Shown in pieces: positions 15,123 to 24,395 of a stretch of DNA of 41,829 nucleotides. Source of the stretch: an uncultured Prevotellaceae bacterium (GTDB lineage: Bacteria; Bacteroidota; Bacteroidia; Bacteroidales; Bacteroidaceae). The stretch is taken from NCBI GenBank assembly GCA_946415525.1, contig CAMKSZ010000004.1, positions 1-41,829 of the forward strand, in the 5' to 3' direction. The notes beneath the pieces were generated by a model. The model was not told the DNA's origin. It worked only from the letters and a program-made list of their open reading frames with translations, and did no database searches. Position 1 is the stretch's first letter; each line of letters begins with the position of its first letter. The translations under genes were made by a program, and so were the position numbers.

Positions 15123-17660
15123 TTATTCAAAAATAAGTTGTTCGTCTTCGGGGTTCTTGCGAATATGAATAGTTGCTCCAAAGGGCACCTCACCACTCAG
15201 AATCCGCTCGCAAAGACCATCCTCAATATAGTTTTGTATGGCCCGCTTTAATGGTCGGGCACCGAATTGAACATCGTAACCCTTGGTGGCGACAAACTCT
15301 TTTGCATCATCGCTGATATCAAGTTGGAAGCCCAATGCTTCAACGCGCTTGAATAGGCCTCTGAGTTCGATTTCGACAATCTGCTTGATGGCATTCAAAT
15401 CGAGTTGGTCGAAAGTGATGATCTCGTCAAGACGGTTGAGAAACTCTGGAGCAAACTGTCGGCTCAGGCTTTTTTGAATGATGGAGCGGGCGTGTTCCTT
15501 ATCGCTTTCATTCAAACTCAACCCCAAGGCTCCACCAGCGTTGAAACCAACACCACGTCCAAATTCCTTTAGTTGGCGTGTACCGGCATTGGAAGTCATG
15601 ATAATCACCGTATTACGGAAGTCCACCAGCCTACCGTTGCCATCTGTCAAGCGACCCTCATCGAGCACCTGTAGCAGCAAGTTAAACACATTGCCGTGGG
15701 CTTTTTCTATCTCATCGAGCAAGACGATAGAGTAGGGGTGACGACGGACTTTTTCGGTTAACTGGCCACCTTCCTCGTAACCAACATATCCCGGAGGAGC
15801 ACCCACCAGCCGAGAGACATTGAAACTCTCCGTGAATTCACTCATGTCGATACGGATAAGGTCGTCTGCACTACCAAACATGTATTCAGCCAACTTCTTG
15901 GCCAAGTAAGTCTTACCTACACCTGTGGGGCCCAAGAACATGAATACGCCAATAGGGTGGTTGGGATCTTTCAGCCCCACTCGATTGCGCTGGATGGCCT
16001 TCACCATCTTCTCGATGGCTGCATCCTGTGCAATCACCGCTTTCTTTAGTTCGTCGCCCATGGCACGAAGCCTTACACCTTCCGCTTCTGCCATACGTTG
16101 CACGGGAACACCAGTCATCATTGAAACGACATCGGCTACTTCTTTTTCCGTGACGGTCTCTCGCTGGTCAATGTTGTTGTTCGACCAATCTTTGTTCAGG
16201 CGGTCCAACTCCTCTTCAGCAATGGTTTGCTGATCTCTATAACTTGCTGCCAACTCGAAATTCTGGTTGAGGACCGCATTCTTTTTCTTCTTCTTAATTT
16301 CCTCAATTTCTTTTTCCTTCTCGGCAATTTCGGGAGGAACATGGGCATTTTGCAAGTGAACACGCGCTCCAACCTCATCCATGGCATCAATAGCCTTGTC
16401 GGGGAACGATCTGTCGGTAACGTAACGTTCGGTCAAGCGGACACAATTGGTAAGTGCATCCTCTGTATAGTTTACATGATGATGCTGCTCGTATCTATCC
16501 TTGATGTTTTGGAGTATCTGCAAAGTCTCTTCTGCCGTGGTGGGTTCCACCATGACTTTCTGGAAACGTCGCTCCAAAGCGCCATCCTTTTCTATGCTGT
16601 TGCGATATTCATCCAGCGTAGTGGCACCAATGCACTGAATTGTTCCTCGTGCCAATGCGGGCTTAAGGATATTGGCGGCATCCATCGACCCCGGTGTGGA
16701 ACCAGCACCTATGATAGTATGCACTTCATCTATGAACACGATGATGTCGGGATTGTCTTCCAATTCCTTGATAAGTGCCTTAATGCGCTCTTCGAATTGT
16801 CCACGGTACTTCGTACCTGCAACAACAGAGGTTAAGTCAAGGTTGACCAAACGTTTGTTGAAGAGAATAGGCGAGGTGCGATGCTTGACAATCAATTGGG
16901 CAAGACCTTCTACGATAGCACTTTTACCGACACCCGGCTCACCAATCAAAATCGGGTTGTTCTTCTTGCGACGGCACAAAATCTCCATCACCCGCTGCAT
17001 TTCCTGCTCTCTTCCAACAACAGGGTCAAGTTTGCTTTCAGAAGCAGCCAGCGTGAGGTCTGTGGAGAAATTGTCGAGTACAGGGGTTTTGCTCATAGGC
17101 TTACGCGCTTGGGCGGCCATACCCTTTCGACTGCGGCTGGCATTGTCGTTCATGCCTAAAGGGTCGTCTTCTTCATCTTCCGCATCATCGGGCAACCCCA
17201 ATCCATCGGTTGTTTTACTTGCTTTCTGTTGAAAATACTTTAATACGTCTTCGTAATTCATTGAATGACTTTCCAATACGGTTTTAGCACCATTGTCCAC
17301 CTTGTCGTGCAAAATGGCAAGGAGTAGGTGCTGGACATCTATGGTTTCGGTGCGTTGAAGTTTTGCCTCAAGCACAGCAAGTTTCATGATGTTGTTGGCA
17401 CGGTCGTCAAGAATAAGGTCACGAGGGTTAATGGGCGCAATGCCATTCTTGCTACTCACCTTATTCTCCAAATCTCTTTTCACAGCCGGCATGTCAACAT
17501 TGAAACTGGCAAACAAATGCGATATCGCGCTGGAGTTATCTCTGAGGATTCCCATCAACAGATGTTCGGGGCACACGTTCTGGCTGGCCAGTCGCATCGC
17601 CTCCTCGCGGCTATATGACAAGATCTCGGAAACCCTGGGGGAAAACTGGCTATTATTCAT
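15123..17660 (-). CDS. clpC: ClpC-type AAA+ unfoldase of the Clp protease
   Basis: The protein has 845 aa. Two N-terminal Clp repeats span about 1-145. The first AAA+ module has Walker A GEPGVGKS (240-247) and Walker B VFIDE. A UVR-like middle segment (LNQNFELAASYRDQ, near 464-477) marks the ClpC type. The second AAA+ module has Walker A GPTGVGKT (577-584), Walker B VLLDE and the ClpP-docking loop VGF (704-706), so it should feed unfolded proteins to ClpP in the cytoplasm. A Gly/Asp/Glu-rich linker joins the N-domain to the first module. ClpP and McsA/McsB are not nearby. Length and motifs are normal, with no sign of truncation. Confidence 0.95.
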   Translation of the reverse strand: MNNSQFSPRVSEILSYSREEAMRLASQNVCPEHLLMGILRDNSSAISHLFASFNVDMPAVKRDLENKVSSKNGIAPINPRDLILDDRANNIMKLAVLEAKLQRTETIDVQHLLLAILHDKVDNGAKTVLESHSMNYEDVLKYFQQKASKTTDGLGLPDDAEDEEDDPLGMNDNASRSRKGMAAQARKPMSKTPVLDNFSTDLTLAASESKLDPVVGREQEMQRVMEILCRRKKNNPILIGEPGVGKSAIVEGLAQLIVKHRTSPILFNKRLVNLDLTSVVAGTKYRGQFEERIKALIKELEDNPDIIVFIDEVHTIIGAGSTPGSMDAANILKPALARGTIQCIGATTLDEYRNSIEKDGALERRFQKVMVEPTTAEETLQILQNIKDRYEQHHHVNYTEDALTNCVRLTERYVTDRSFPDKAIDAMDEVGARVHLQNAHVPPEIAEKEKEIEEIKKKKKNAVLNQNFELAASYRDQQTIAEEELDRLNKDWSNNNIDQRETVTEKEVADVVSMMTGVPVQRMAEAEGVRLRAMGDELKKAVIAQDAAIEKMVKAIQRNRVGLKDPNHPIGVFMFLGPTGVGKTYLAKKLAEYMFGSADDLIRIDMSEFTESFNVSRLVGAPPGYVGYEEGGQLTEKVRRHPYSIVLLDEIEKAHGNVFNLLLQVLDEGRLTDGNGRLVDFRNTVIIMTSNAGTRQLKEFGRGVGFNAGGALGLSLNESDKEHARSIIQKSLSRQFAPEFLNRLDEIITFDQLDLNAIKQIVEIELRGLFKRVEALGFQLDISDDAKEFVATKGYDVQFGARPLKRAIQNYIEDGLCERILSGEVPFGATIHIRKNPEDEQLIFE

Positions 17661-17724
17661 CTTTTTACACTTCTTTTAATCAATTATCAACCAATCAAAT
17701 CAAAAACTGTGCCAAACCAGCAGG

Positions 17725-18222
17725 TCAGCCCCAAAATTTTTGGTATTCATCTTCAAAATTGGGTGTCATCATATCTTTTCCCATACAATCCACAATCTCT
17801 TCTTTCTTGAAAAACTTACCACCATCCAATTCTTCCTTATTGGGATATACGGTACCATCATATACAGCCTTAAATACATATACCAATTCCCGCTCGCGTT
17901 TTCCCTCAAAAATGTATTTTCCCAAGAACTGGCTTTCGAAGTCAACAATACCTAATTCTTCGCGAACTTCACGGCGTAATGCTGTTTCAACATCCTCTCC
18001 AAAATCAATGTGACCTCCAGTGGCAGTATCCCATTTCCCTGGCTGTATGTCTTTCCATTGAGGCCGCTTCTGCAAGTACAATTCACCGGCACTATTAAAT
18101 AGGTGCAAGTGGACCACGGGATGTAAGATGCGGGAGCCATCATGGGCATGCCCTCTATCGATGCTTCCAATCACCAAACCATTTTCATCGACTACCGGGA
18201 AGAGTTCTTTTTTGTTATCCAT
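17725..18222 (-). CDS. Nudix hydrolase (IPP isomerase/YfcD-like)
   Basis: The ATG at 18222 (MDNKKELFPVVDENG) gives 165 aa; the ORF-track start at 18312 overlaps ispE and adds a sequence unlike the family. The complete Nudix box GHIDFGEDVETALRREVREE with following LGI is present. The N-terminus (VVDENGLVIGS, then HDGSRILHPVVHLHLFN and LYLQKR) resembles the type I isopentenyl diphosphate isomerase/YfcD branch. The gene lies 13 bases after ispE on the same strand, so an isoprenoid diphosphate is a reasonable but unproven substrate. Another Nudix activity on a nucleotide sugar or CoA derivative remains possible. Confidence 0.88.
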   Translation of the reverse strand: MDNKKELFPVVDENGLVIGSIDRGHAHDGSRILHPVVHLHLFNSAGELYLQKRPQWKDIQPGKWDTATGGHIDFGEDVETALRREVREELGIVDFESQFLGKYIFEGKRERELVYVFKAVYDGTVYPNKEELDGGKFFKKEEIVDCMGKDMMTPNFEDEYQKFWG

Positions 18223-18235
18223 TATATATGATTCT

Positions 18236-19075
18236 TTAGAGAGGTACAACGGCAGTGAAACAATTTTCACATAATTCCTTAGGTAGGGTAGGGCATTCCT
18301 TGAATATTCCATACACAGTACTTCCGCTACCGCTCATTTGGGCAAAAAGCGCTCCTTGCCGATACAAAGCGGCCTTGATTTCACCTATTCGGGGATAAAG
18401 GCGGAATATGGGTTCTTCAAAATCGTTGAACAGTTCATCACGCCATGTCTCGATGGGTTGCCTGACGATGTCACGACAACATTTGGCAGGCTTTTTCGGG
18501 ACTATTTGACTGAAAGCATCACGAGTAGATACAGCGATAGGAGGCTTCACCAATGCAAGATAGTAGCCTATAAGGTTGCCATATTTACCGTCGGCTGGTT
18601 CCAGAATTTCACCTATTCCTTGAGCATAAGCCGGTTCTGAAGTAATGAAAAATGCACAGTCGGCTCCAAGAAGGGCGGCATAACGCTCCATTTCGGCTAT
18701 TCCCATATTAAGGTGAAATTTCTCGTCAAGCAACCTTATCATATAGGCCGCATCACTTGAGCCGCCTCCAAGGCCAGCCTGAGTGGGGATTTGCTTACAA
18801 AGATGGACATGAACGCGCGGAAGGCTGAAATCTTGGGCCAAAAGACGGTATGCCTTGACAACCAAGTTTTCATCTTCTTTGCCGGCTATTTCAAGGCCAG
18901 ACAACTTGATGTCGCAAGGGACGGTGCTTGGAAAGTCATGATCCATTTTATGCACTTCCAAAGCATCGTAGAGTGGAACCGGATAAAAGACGGTTTCGAG
19001 CAGATGATATCCATCGGAACGCCTGGATACAATATTCAGTCCCAAATTAATCTTAGCGCATGGAAAAACTGTCAT
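18236..19075 (-). CDS. ispE: 4-diphosphocytidyl-2-C-methyl-D-erythritol kinase
   Basis: The protein has 279 aa. It starts MTVFPCAKINLGLNIVSRRSDGYH, the classic IspE N-terminus, and has the GHMP kinase ATP loop PTQAGLGGGSSDAA and the C-terminal MSGSGSTVYGIF motif. It phosphorylates CDP-methylerythritol in the non-mevalonate isoprenoid pathway in the cytoplasm. It is the first gene of a two-gene unit with the Nudix hydrolase. A -7 box lies about 53 bases upstream of the ATG. Confidence 0.95.
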   Translation of the reverse strand: MTVFPCAKINLGLNIVSRRSDGYHLLETVFYPVPLYDALEVHKMDHDFPSTVPCDIKLSGLEIAGKEDENLVVKAYRLLAQDFSLPRVHVHLCKQIPTQAGLGGGSSDAAYMIRLLDEKFHLNMGIAEMERYAALLGADCAFFITSEPAYAQGIGEILEPADGKYGNLIGYYLALVKPPIAVSTRDAFSQIVPKKPAKCCRDIVRQPIETWRDELFNDFEEPIFRLYPRIGEIKAALYRQGALFAQMSGSGSTVYGIFKECPTLPKELCENCFTAVVPL

Positions 19076-19127
19076 AACTGTGTCTATCTAAAAAATAACA
19101 TGTTCGTCGCATTTTATGCTTCTTGCG

Positions 19128-19135
19128 CAAAGTTA
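19128..19135 (-). promoter_or_regulatory. -7 box of the ispE-Nudix promoter
   Basis: TAACTTTG on the minus strand, giving a leader of about 45 bases before the ispE ATG. No good TTTG at the usual spacing. The remaining intergenic sequence up to the DPP III gene shows nothing else I can name. Confidence 0.5.
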
Positions 19136-19337
19136 AGCAAAATAATGAAAACATATCATTTTCAAGGCAAAGATTTAGCATTTATTATTGTATTTCACTA
19201 TACATTCTCTCTATGCTCAAACGCTTTCATTCAGACAAGGCCATAGGGAAACCTTTGTGAACCCAAATGATAAATTCGAAGCCACAGGATAGAACAACAG
19301 AAACTTTAGAACGTTTTTTATATTTTAAGGTCAGTTG

Positions 19338-21293
19338 TCATAATGCAGAATAGTCTTTGGAATACCTGAGCATTTGCTCCTCATAGGTTTCCGAATAATC
19401 TACTTTAATATCGATAATCTCACCTGTTGTTGAATAAACTGGTTCAAGTTTAGGATTGAGGAAACCTTTGTAGGGAGCGAGATTCAGTTTCTCGTATCGC
19501 TGAAGAATTTCCTTATGTAGTACGGGATCCAGTGTCACAGCGTAATCCTCCACCAACTTTCTGGCAGCCTCGTAGTCACCTTCGCTTTTGATACGCTGTA
19601 TTTCTGCCAATAGTTGCCCGAATAAGTCTCTCAAACCAGTGTAATCATTTATTTTCAAGTAAGTCTTGCCTTCATTCACGACCAACTCTATGCTTCCTTT
19701 GGCATGATCATAGACCCATCTGGCAATCAATGCCCTATTGCGCATGTGCGCCTCTTCGATCACGTTACCTTCACGAATTCGGGTCATCTGTGTCAACAGA
19801 CCATTCATAAGATAGGAGTAGTATTGTGCCTTGTATGCTTCACTATCTGGCAAAATTCCTAATTCCAAGAGTATGGGGTCGGCCATATAATAAAGTCCAA
19901 AAAGATCTGCCCTTGCTTCTTCTATGGTGTTTCCGTATGATTTCAACCCATCAGGGTCGGTGCCAGGCAACAACTGGCCACTGCCATGGCCGAGACATTC
20001 ATGCAAATCAGTATGGAGGTCATCACAGACATCGCCATATTTTTCAATAAGTTCCAAAGTAGTTTGATCATACACAAACTCCTCTTTGAATCCATTGCCA
20101 TGAGCAGCACGCTTGTACGCGTCGGTAATATTTGAAATAGTGATGCTTTTGCTGCCATATTCGGCTCGTATCCAGTCAGCGTTGGGCAAATTGATTCCAA
20201 TGGCAGTAGATGGATATTCCTCCCCACCCAACATAGCGGCGCAAATTGCACTGGCTGTCACCCCCTTCACCTTTTGCTTTCGGAACCTTGGGTCCACAGG
20301 CGAGTGGTCTTCAAACCATTGCGCATTGTCGCTGATAATCTGACACCTACGAGAAGCCACGTGATCCTTGTATTCCACCAACCCCTCCCATGTGGCCTTT
20401 AGGCCCAATGGGTCGTCATAGACTTCTATAAATCCATTGATGAAATCGACATCACCCTCATGGCAACCGACCCATTTGATGCAGTATTTATCGAAATCCC
20501 TCAAATCGCCACTTCGATAATAATCGATGAGGAGAGAGATGTAATTACGCTGCTGGTTGTTTTCCGCAACTTCTCGTGCTTTTCCAAGCCAATAAACAAT
20601 TTTTTCTAATGCGGCACCATACATGCCATTAATTTTCCAAACTTGTTCTTCCAAACGATTGTCTATCTTGACAAGCCTACTATTCAGTCCCCAAGAGAGA
20701 GGATGTTCTTCGTTCCCCTTTTTTTTGTTGGCATAATAACGTTCCACCTCAACTTGGGACACATTATTATAAAAATTGCATGCTGAAGTTTTAACCAAAT
20801 CTACCCCATCTTCCTTGTTGGTCTTCTTGGGAAATAGACGAGCCTCAAATAATACTTCCAAAACATCATCGAGATGATTCTTTACAGAATCCCATTTTGT
20901 ATATTTCGGAAAATAATTGTCAATTTGGGAAATAATATTTAAAAAAAATTCCTTTGAAAAGCCAGGTTCAAACTTTTCACCGCCATAATGGTGGTGTATG
21001 CCGTTTGAAAACCAAACCCGCTTCAAATAGGTTTGGAGCGCTATGTAATCCTGATTATCGACTTGTCCGTTTTCTTTCAAGTACAAATAGACAATCTCCA
21101 GAAGATTTCTAATCTGGAGATTGTAAATGCACATTTGGTCAAAAGTGATGTCACGTCCCCACAATGTTGCTTCGGAGAGATAGTAAACATAAAGTTTTTG
21201 ACGCAAAGTCAAATCCTCAAAACCATTTAAGCGATACCTAAGTATCTGAATGTCAGCGAATCTCTCCCCGACGTAACAGAAATTTTCCGTCAT
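19338..21293 (-). CDS. Dipeptidyl peptidase III (peptidase family M49)
   Basis: The protein has 651 aa. The zinc site HECLGH (431-436) followed by EEARAD (458-463) is the M49 signature, in the Bacteroides-type form with Cys at the third position instead of Leu. The enzyme should remove dipeptides from the N-termini of oligopeptides. Automatic pipelines often label Bacteroidetes members as dihydrofolate reductase, which the sequence does not support. No signal peptide or lipobox is seen at MTENFCYVGERF, so it is predicted cytoplasmic. The start follows the AraC-type regulator stop with only one base between, indicating translational coupling. Confidence 0.92.
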   Translation of the reverse strand: MTENFCYVGERFADIQILRYRLNGFEDLTLRQKLYVYYLSEATLWGRDITFDQMCIYNLQIRNLLEIVYLYLKENGQVDNQDYIALQTYLKRVWFSNGIHHHYGGEKFEPGFSKEFFLNIISQIDNYFPKYTKWDSVKNHLDDVLEVLFEARLFPKKTNKEDGVDLVKTSACNFYNNVSQVEVERYYANKKKGNEEHPLSWGLNSRLVKIDNRLEEQVWKINGMYGAALEKIVYWLGKAREVAENNQQRNYISLLIDYYRSGDLRDFDKYCIKWVGCHEGDVDFINGFIEVYDDPLGLKATWEGLVEYKDHVASRRCQIISDNAQWFEDHSPVDPRFRKQKVKGVTASAICAAMLGGEEYPSTAIGINLPNADWIRAEYGSKSITISNITDAYKRAAHGNGFKEEFVYDQTTLELIEKYGDVCDDLHTDLHECLGHGSGQLLPGTDPDGLKSYGNTIEEARADLFGLYYMADPILLELGILPDSEAYKAQYYSYLMNGLLTQMTRIREGNVIEEAHMRNRALIARWVYDHAKGSIELVVNEGKTYLKINDYTGLRDLFGQLLAEIQRIKSEGDYEAARKLVEDYAVTLDPVLHKEILQRYEKLNLAPYKGFLNPKLEPVYSTTGEIIDIKVDYSETYEEQMLRYSKDYSAL

Positions 21294-21294
21294 T

Positions 21295-21777
21295 TCATTG
21301 TTGTGGTTGGGTGGCTTTCCTTGATTTTCTTTGTTCTTTCTTCCCTTCTTTCAGTGAGGGGTGCTGAGCAAAATGCCTAATTTTGTATTCACGCGGTGTA
21401 AGACCATTGATTTTATAGAAAGAAGCGTAAAACGACTGCCTATTGGAGAAACCCACAACACTGCTGATTTCCTCCATGTTCATGTCCTGATATCTTTTAT
21501 CCACCAGCATCGTCATGGCTTCTTCTATTCTATACTTGTTGACAAACGACGTATAGTTCATGTGAAAACGCACGTTGACAACAGCCGAGATGTACCGGGT
21601 ATTAGTCCCTAAGTCTTCTGCCAGTTTCTTGGCTGAATAATCCTTGTCCTTATACTTCTTCTGAATCAAGATAAAGTCCAAAATTTTCTCCTTCAACTCA
21701 TCCATTAGACGCGGACTCACAAGGCTCCTATAGGCAGCCTCCTTCTCTTTTTTTTCTGTAATGTTGTATTTTGCCAT
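21295..21777 (-). CDS. Small AraC-type DNA-binding protein
   Basis: The protein has 160 aa. The AraC/XylS double helix-turn-helix covers about residues 30-135 (DYSAKKLAEDLGTNTRYISAVVN, then MNMEEISSVVGFSNRQSFYASFYKINGLTPREYK). There is no room for a ligand-binding or receiver domain, and the C-terminal 25 residues are Lys/Gln-rich. It is co-transcribed with DPP III. Stand-alone AraC domains of this size in Bacteroidetes usually lack known effectors. It may regulate its own operon or the divergent purU-his unit, but no operator is defined. Confidence 0.88.
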   Translation of the reverse strand: MAKYNITEKKEKEAAYRSLVSPRLMDELKEKILDFILIQKKYKDKDYSAKKLAEDLGTNTRYISAVVNVRFHMNYTSFVNKYRIEEAMTMLVDKRYQDMNMEEISSVVGFSNRQSFYASFYKINGLTPREYKIRHFAQHPSLKEGKKEQRKSRKATQPQQ

Positions 21778-21815
21778 ATCTATTCAAATAAAAGTGAAAT
21801 CTATTACTACATTTG

Positions 21816-21847
21816 CAAATATACTATTTTTTATTTATTTCCACAAT
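21816..21847 (-). promoter_or_regulatory. Promoter of the AraC-DPP III operon
   Basis: On the minus strand ATTG (21844-21847; one mismatch to TTTG), 20 bases, then TATATTTG (21816-21823). Predicted leader about 30 bases. Confidence 0.6.
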
Positions 21848-22152
21848 ATTATTTATCATTTTTTTTTAATGTTTTCAAAAAAAGGAAGAAAATTGCGAAG
21901 AATAGGATATATTTATTATACACAAATATAGATAATAATGGGATTTTTAGCCGGTCGAGATATAAGATACTTATGTACTCATATTTAGCGAAAAGATACT
22001 CGTAAAGAATCTTCGACACAATTCCACAGTTAAGTTAATAAAGGTATGCCGTGACGTCGTGAAATAATGTATTTGGGATGCATATTGATGTCAAAATGTG
22101 AGAAAAAAGGCATTTTTATTTAATAATATGTCTTAAAGTGTAGGAAAAACCT

Positions 22153-22160
22153 TACCTTTG
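22153..22160 (+). promoter_or_regulatory. -7 box of the purU-his promoter
   Basis: TACCTTTG, 27 bases before the purU ATG. No clear TTTG at the expected upstream distance. Confidence 0.5.
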
Positions 22161-22187
22161 CACTTATTTTAGAGAAAAATAGAGAAA

Positions 22188-23051
22188 ATGAGACCATCAG
22201 CCATTTTGCTTCTGCATTGCCCCGACCAAAAGGGCATCATCTCAGAGGTGACAAAATTCATCACCGACAACAAGGGCAATATTGTCTATCTTGACCAGTA
22301 TGTGGACAGGCAGGACGGAATGTTTTTCATGCGAATCGAATGGGAACTCGACAATTTTCTTATCCCCCGTGAGAAAATCGAGGAATATATCTCTACGCTC
22401 TACGCCCAGAGATACCAAATGACTTTCAATCTCTATTTCAACGACCGACGCCCTCGCATGGCCATTTTTGTAAGTAAAATGAGCCATTGCCTCTATGACC
22501 TGCTCGCACGTTACAAAGCCGGCGAATGGGAGGTTGAAATACCATGTATCATCAGCAATCACGAAGATTTGCGCTATGTGGCAGAACAATTTGACATTCC
22601 CTATTACGTTTGGTCAGTCAAAAAAGACCATTCCAACAAGGCAGAAGTAGAAGAAGCCGAGATGAAACTACTCAAGGAGAAGAATGTCACCTTCATTGTT
22701 TTGGCGCGATATATGCAAATCATCACCGAGCGGATGATCAATGCGTACCCACACCACATTATTAATATACACCATTCATTCCTACCTGCTTTCGTGGGTG
22801 CCAAACCCTATCATCAGGCATGGGAGCGAGGCGTGAAAATTATTGGCGCCACCAGCCATTATGTAACTACCGACTTGGATGCTGGTCCAATAATCGAGCA
22901 AGACGTTGTACGAATCACTCATAAGGACGACCCCAACAGTCTGGTGCTAAAAGGCCGAGATTTAGAGAAAATTGTCCTCTCACGTGCCGTCACCAAGCAT
23001 ATCCAGCGAAAGATATTGACCTACCACAACAAGACCATCATATTCAGTTGA
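22188..23051 (+). CDS. purU: Formyltetrahydrofolate deformylase
   Basis: The protein has 287 aa. An N-terminal ACT domain (about 1-80, starting with SAILLLHCPDQKGIISEVT) precedes a formyltransferase-fold domain with the catalytic residues Asn193, His195 (IINIHHSFLPAF) and Asp231 (DLDAGPIIEQD). It hydrolyses 10-formyl-THF to formate and THF and so balances one-carbon pools. The stop is 8 bases before the hisH ATG, placing it at the head of the histidine gene run. Histidine synthesis releases AICAR, whose formylation consumes 10-formyl-THF, which may explain the linkage. Confidence 0.95.
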   Translation: MRPSAILLLHCPDQKGIISEVTKFITDNKGNIVYLDQYVDRQDGMFFMRIEWELDNFLIPREKIEEYISTLYAQRYQMTFNLYFNDRRPRMAIFVSKMSHCLYDLLARYKAGEWEVEIPCIISNHEDLRYVAEQFDIPYYVWSVKKDHSNKAEVEEAEMKLLKEKNVTFIVLARYMQIITERMINAYPHHIINIHHSFLPAFVGAKPYHQAWERGVKIIGATSHYVTTDLDAGPIIEQDVVRITHKDDPNSLVLKGRDLEKIVLSRAVTKHIQRKILTYHNKTIIFS

Positions 23052-23059
23052 TTCCCATT

Positions 23060-23686
23060 ATGGATGTAGCAATAGTTAAATACAATGCAGGAAATATCTA
23101 TTCTGTGGTAAACGCTATCCGCAGATTAGGCATAGAACCATGCCTGACCGACGACCCTGAAAAGTTGAAAAGCGCCGATTGCGTGCTATTCCCAGGACAA
23201 GGTGAGGCAAGCGGAGCCATGAAATACCTGCATGAGCATCAACTTGACCAAGTGATTCGCGAACTAAGGCAACCCGTGCTCGGCATCTGCATCGGACAGC
23301 AACTTATGTGCAGGCATTCTGAAGAAGGCGACACCGATTGTTTGGGAATTTTCGATACTGACGTATGCCTTTTTCGTCCAGACAGTAGAGAAGACAAAAT
23401 CCCAGCCATGGGATGGAATGAAATCACTCATTTGAAATCACCTCTATTTAATGGTGTCGACGAAGGTTCTTTTGTTTACTTTGTCCATAGTTATTTCGTT
23501 CCTGTTTGTCCATATACAATAGCAGTGGCAGACTTTGTCCATCCCTATAGTGCCGCTATCAGAAAGGACAACTTTTTCGCCACTCAATTTCATCCCGAAA
23601 AAAGTGGACTTGTGGGCGAGCGCATTATTCGCAATTTCTTGAACTTTGCATTTGAAGGAGCCAATCATAAATCCAAGCACCAATGA
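23060..23686 (+). CDS. hisH: Imidazole glycerol phosphate synthase glutaminase subunit
   Basis: The ATG at 23060 (MDVAIVKYNAGN) gives 208 aa; the ORF track starts at an upstream TTG inside purU. Class I glutamine amidotransferase triad: Cys77 in GICIGQQLM, His178 and Glu180 in QFHPEKSG. It makes ammonia from glutamine for HisF. It overlaps hisA by 4 bases (ATGA). Confidence 0.95.
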   Translation: MDVAIVKYNAGNIYSVVNAIRRLGIEPCLTDDPEKLKSADCVLFPGQGEASGAMKYLHEHQLDQVIRELRQPVLGICIGQQLMCRHSEEGDTDCLGIFDTDVCLFRPDSREDKIPAMGWNEITHLKSPLFNGVDEGSFVYFVHSYFVPVCPYTIAVADFVHPYSAAIRKDNFFATQFHPEKSGLVGERIIRNFLNFAFEGANHKSKHQ

Positions 23687-24393
23687 TAGAACTGATACCA
23701 GCCATAGACATCATTGCAGGTGAATGTGTAAGACTCACCAAGGGCGATTACGCAAAGAAAACCACCTATCACACCAACCCAGTGGAGGTGGCTGTCGAAT
23801 TCGAACGATTAGGGTTCAAGCGACTCCATGTCGTCGACCTCGATGGTGCCAAGTCGAAACATATCGTCAATACCGAGGTGCTTAAATCCATCACTCATTC
23901 TACCAATCTTATTGTTGATTTTGGTGGTGGGATAAAGACCGATGCCGACATTGAGAAGGCTTTTGAATGTGGGGCGTCCATGGTAACAATCGGTTCCGTG
24001 GCAGTGACTTCCCCTCATTTATTCGCCGGATGGTTGGAAAAGTATGGTGCCGACAAGATGATATTGGGAGCGGATGTGAGAAACGGCATGGTGAGCATTA
24101 ACGGATGGAAGGAAGACACCCAAGAGGCACTCTTGCCTTTCCTCAAATTTTATGTGGAAAAGGGAGTAAAGCACGTCTTATGTACTGACATTTCTCGAGA
24201 CGGCACGCTCACAGGCCCCTCCACCTCCCTTTATACAGCCGTGATGAAGGCATACCCTTCCTTGCATTTGATTGCCAGCGGAGGCGTATCATCCAACGCA
24301 GACATTGAAGAACTCGACCGTAACGGCATTCCTGCCGTGGTGTTTGGGAAAGCCTTTTATGAGGGAAGAATCGATATCAACAAATTGACATAG
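23683..24393 (+). CDS. hisA: ProFAR isomerase
   Basis: The protein has 236 aa. The (beta/alpha)8 fold starts [18 protein letters not shown] with the first catalytic Asp in PAIDII and the second in [14 protein letters not shown]. It isomerises ProFAR to PRFAR. Overlap with hisH and a 2-base gap to hisF indicate coupled translation. Confidence 0.96.
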   Translation: MIELIPAIDIIAGECVRLTKGDYAKKTTYHTNPVEVAVEFERLGFKRLHVVDLDGAKSKHIVNTEVLKSITHSTNLIVDFGGGIKTDADIEKAFECGASMVTIGSVAVTSPHLFAGWLEKYGADKMILGADVRNGMVSINGWKEDTQEALLPFLKFYVEKGVKHVLCTDISRDGTLTGPSTSLYTAVMKAYPSLHLIASGGVSSNADIEELDRNGIPAVVFGKAFYEGRIDINKLT

Positions 24394-24395
24394 AC

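Larger units (their letters stand above)
21778..22187. other. AT-rich divergent intergenic region, 410 bases
   Basis: This stretch separates the AraC/DPP III unit from purU. It contains a minus-strand promoter near the AraC gene and a plus-strand -7 box near purU, both listed separately. A second TATATTTG on the minus strand (21923-21930) lacks an upstream box. The middle has no credible ORF and no strong hairpin. Confidence 0.6.

Noticed and set aside
14378-15196. 272-aa version of the MgtC-like protein
   Set aside because: The extra 47 residues are translated from the clpC terminator region and do not resemble MgtC; the ATG at 15055 is the natural start.
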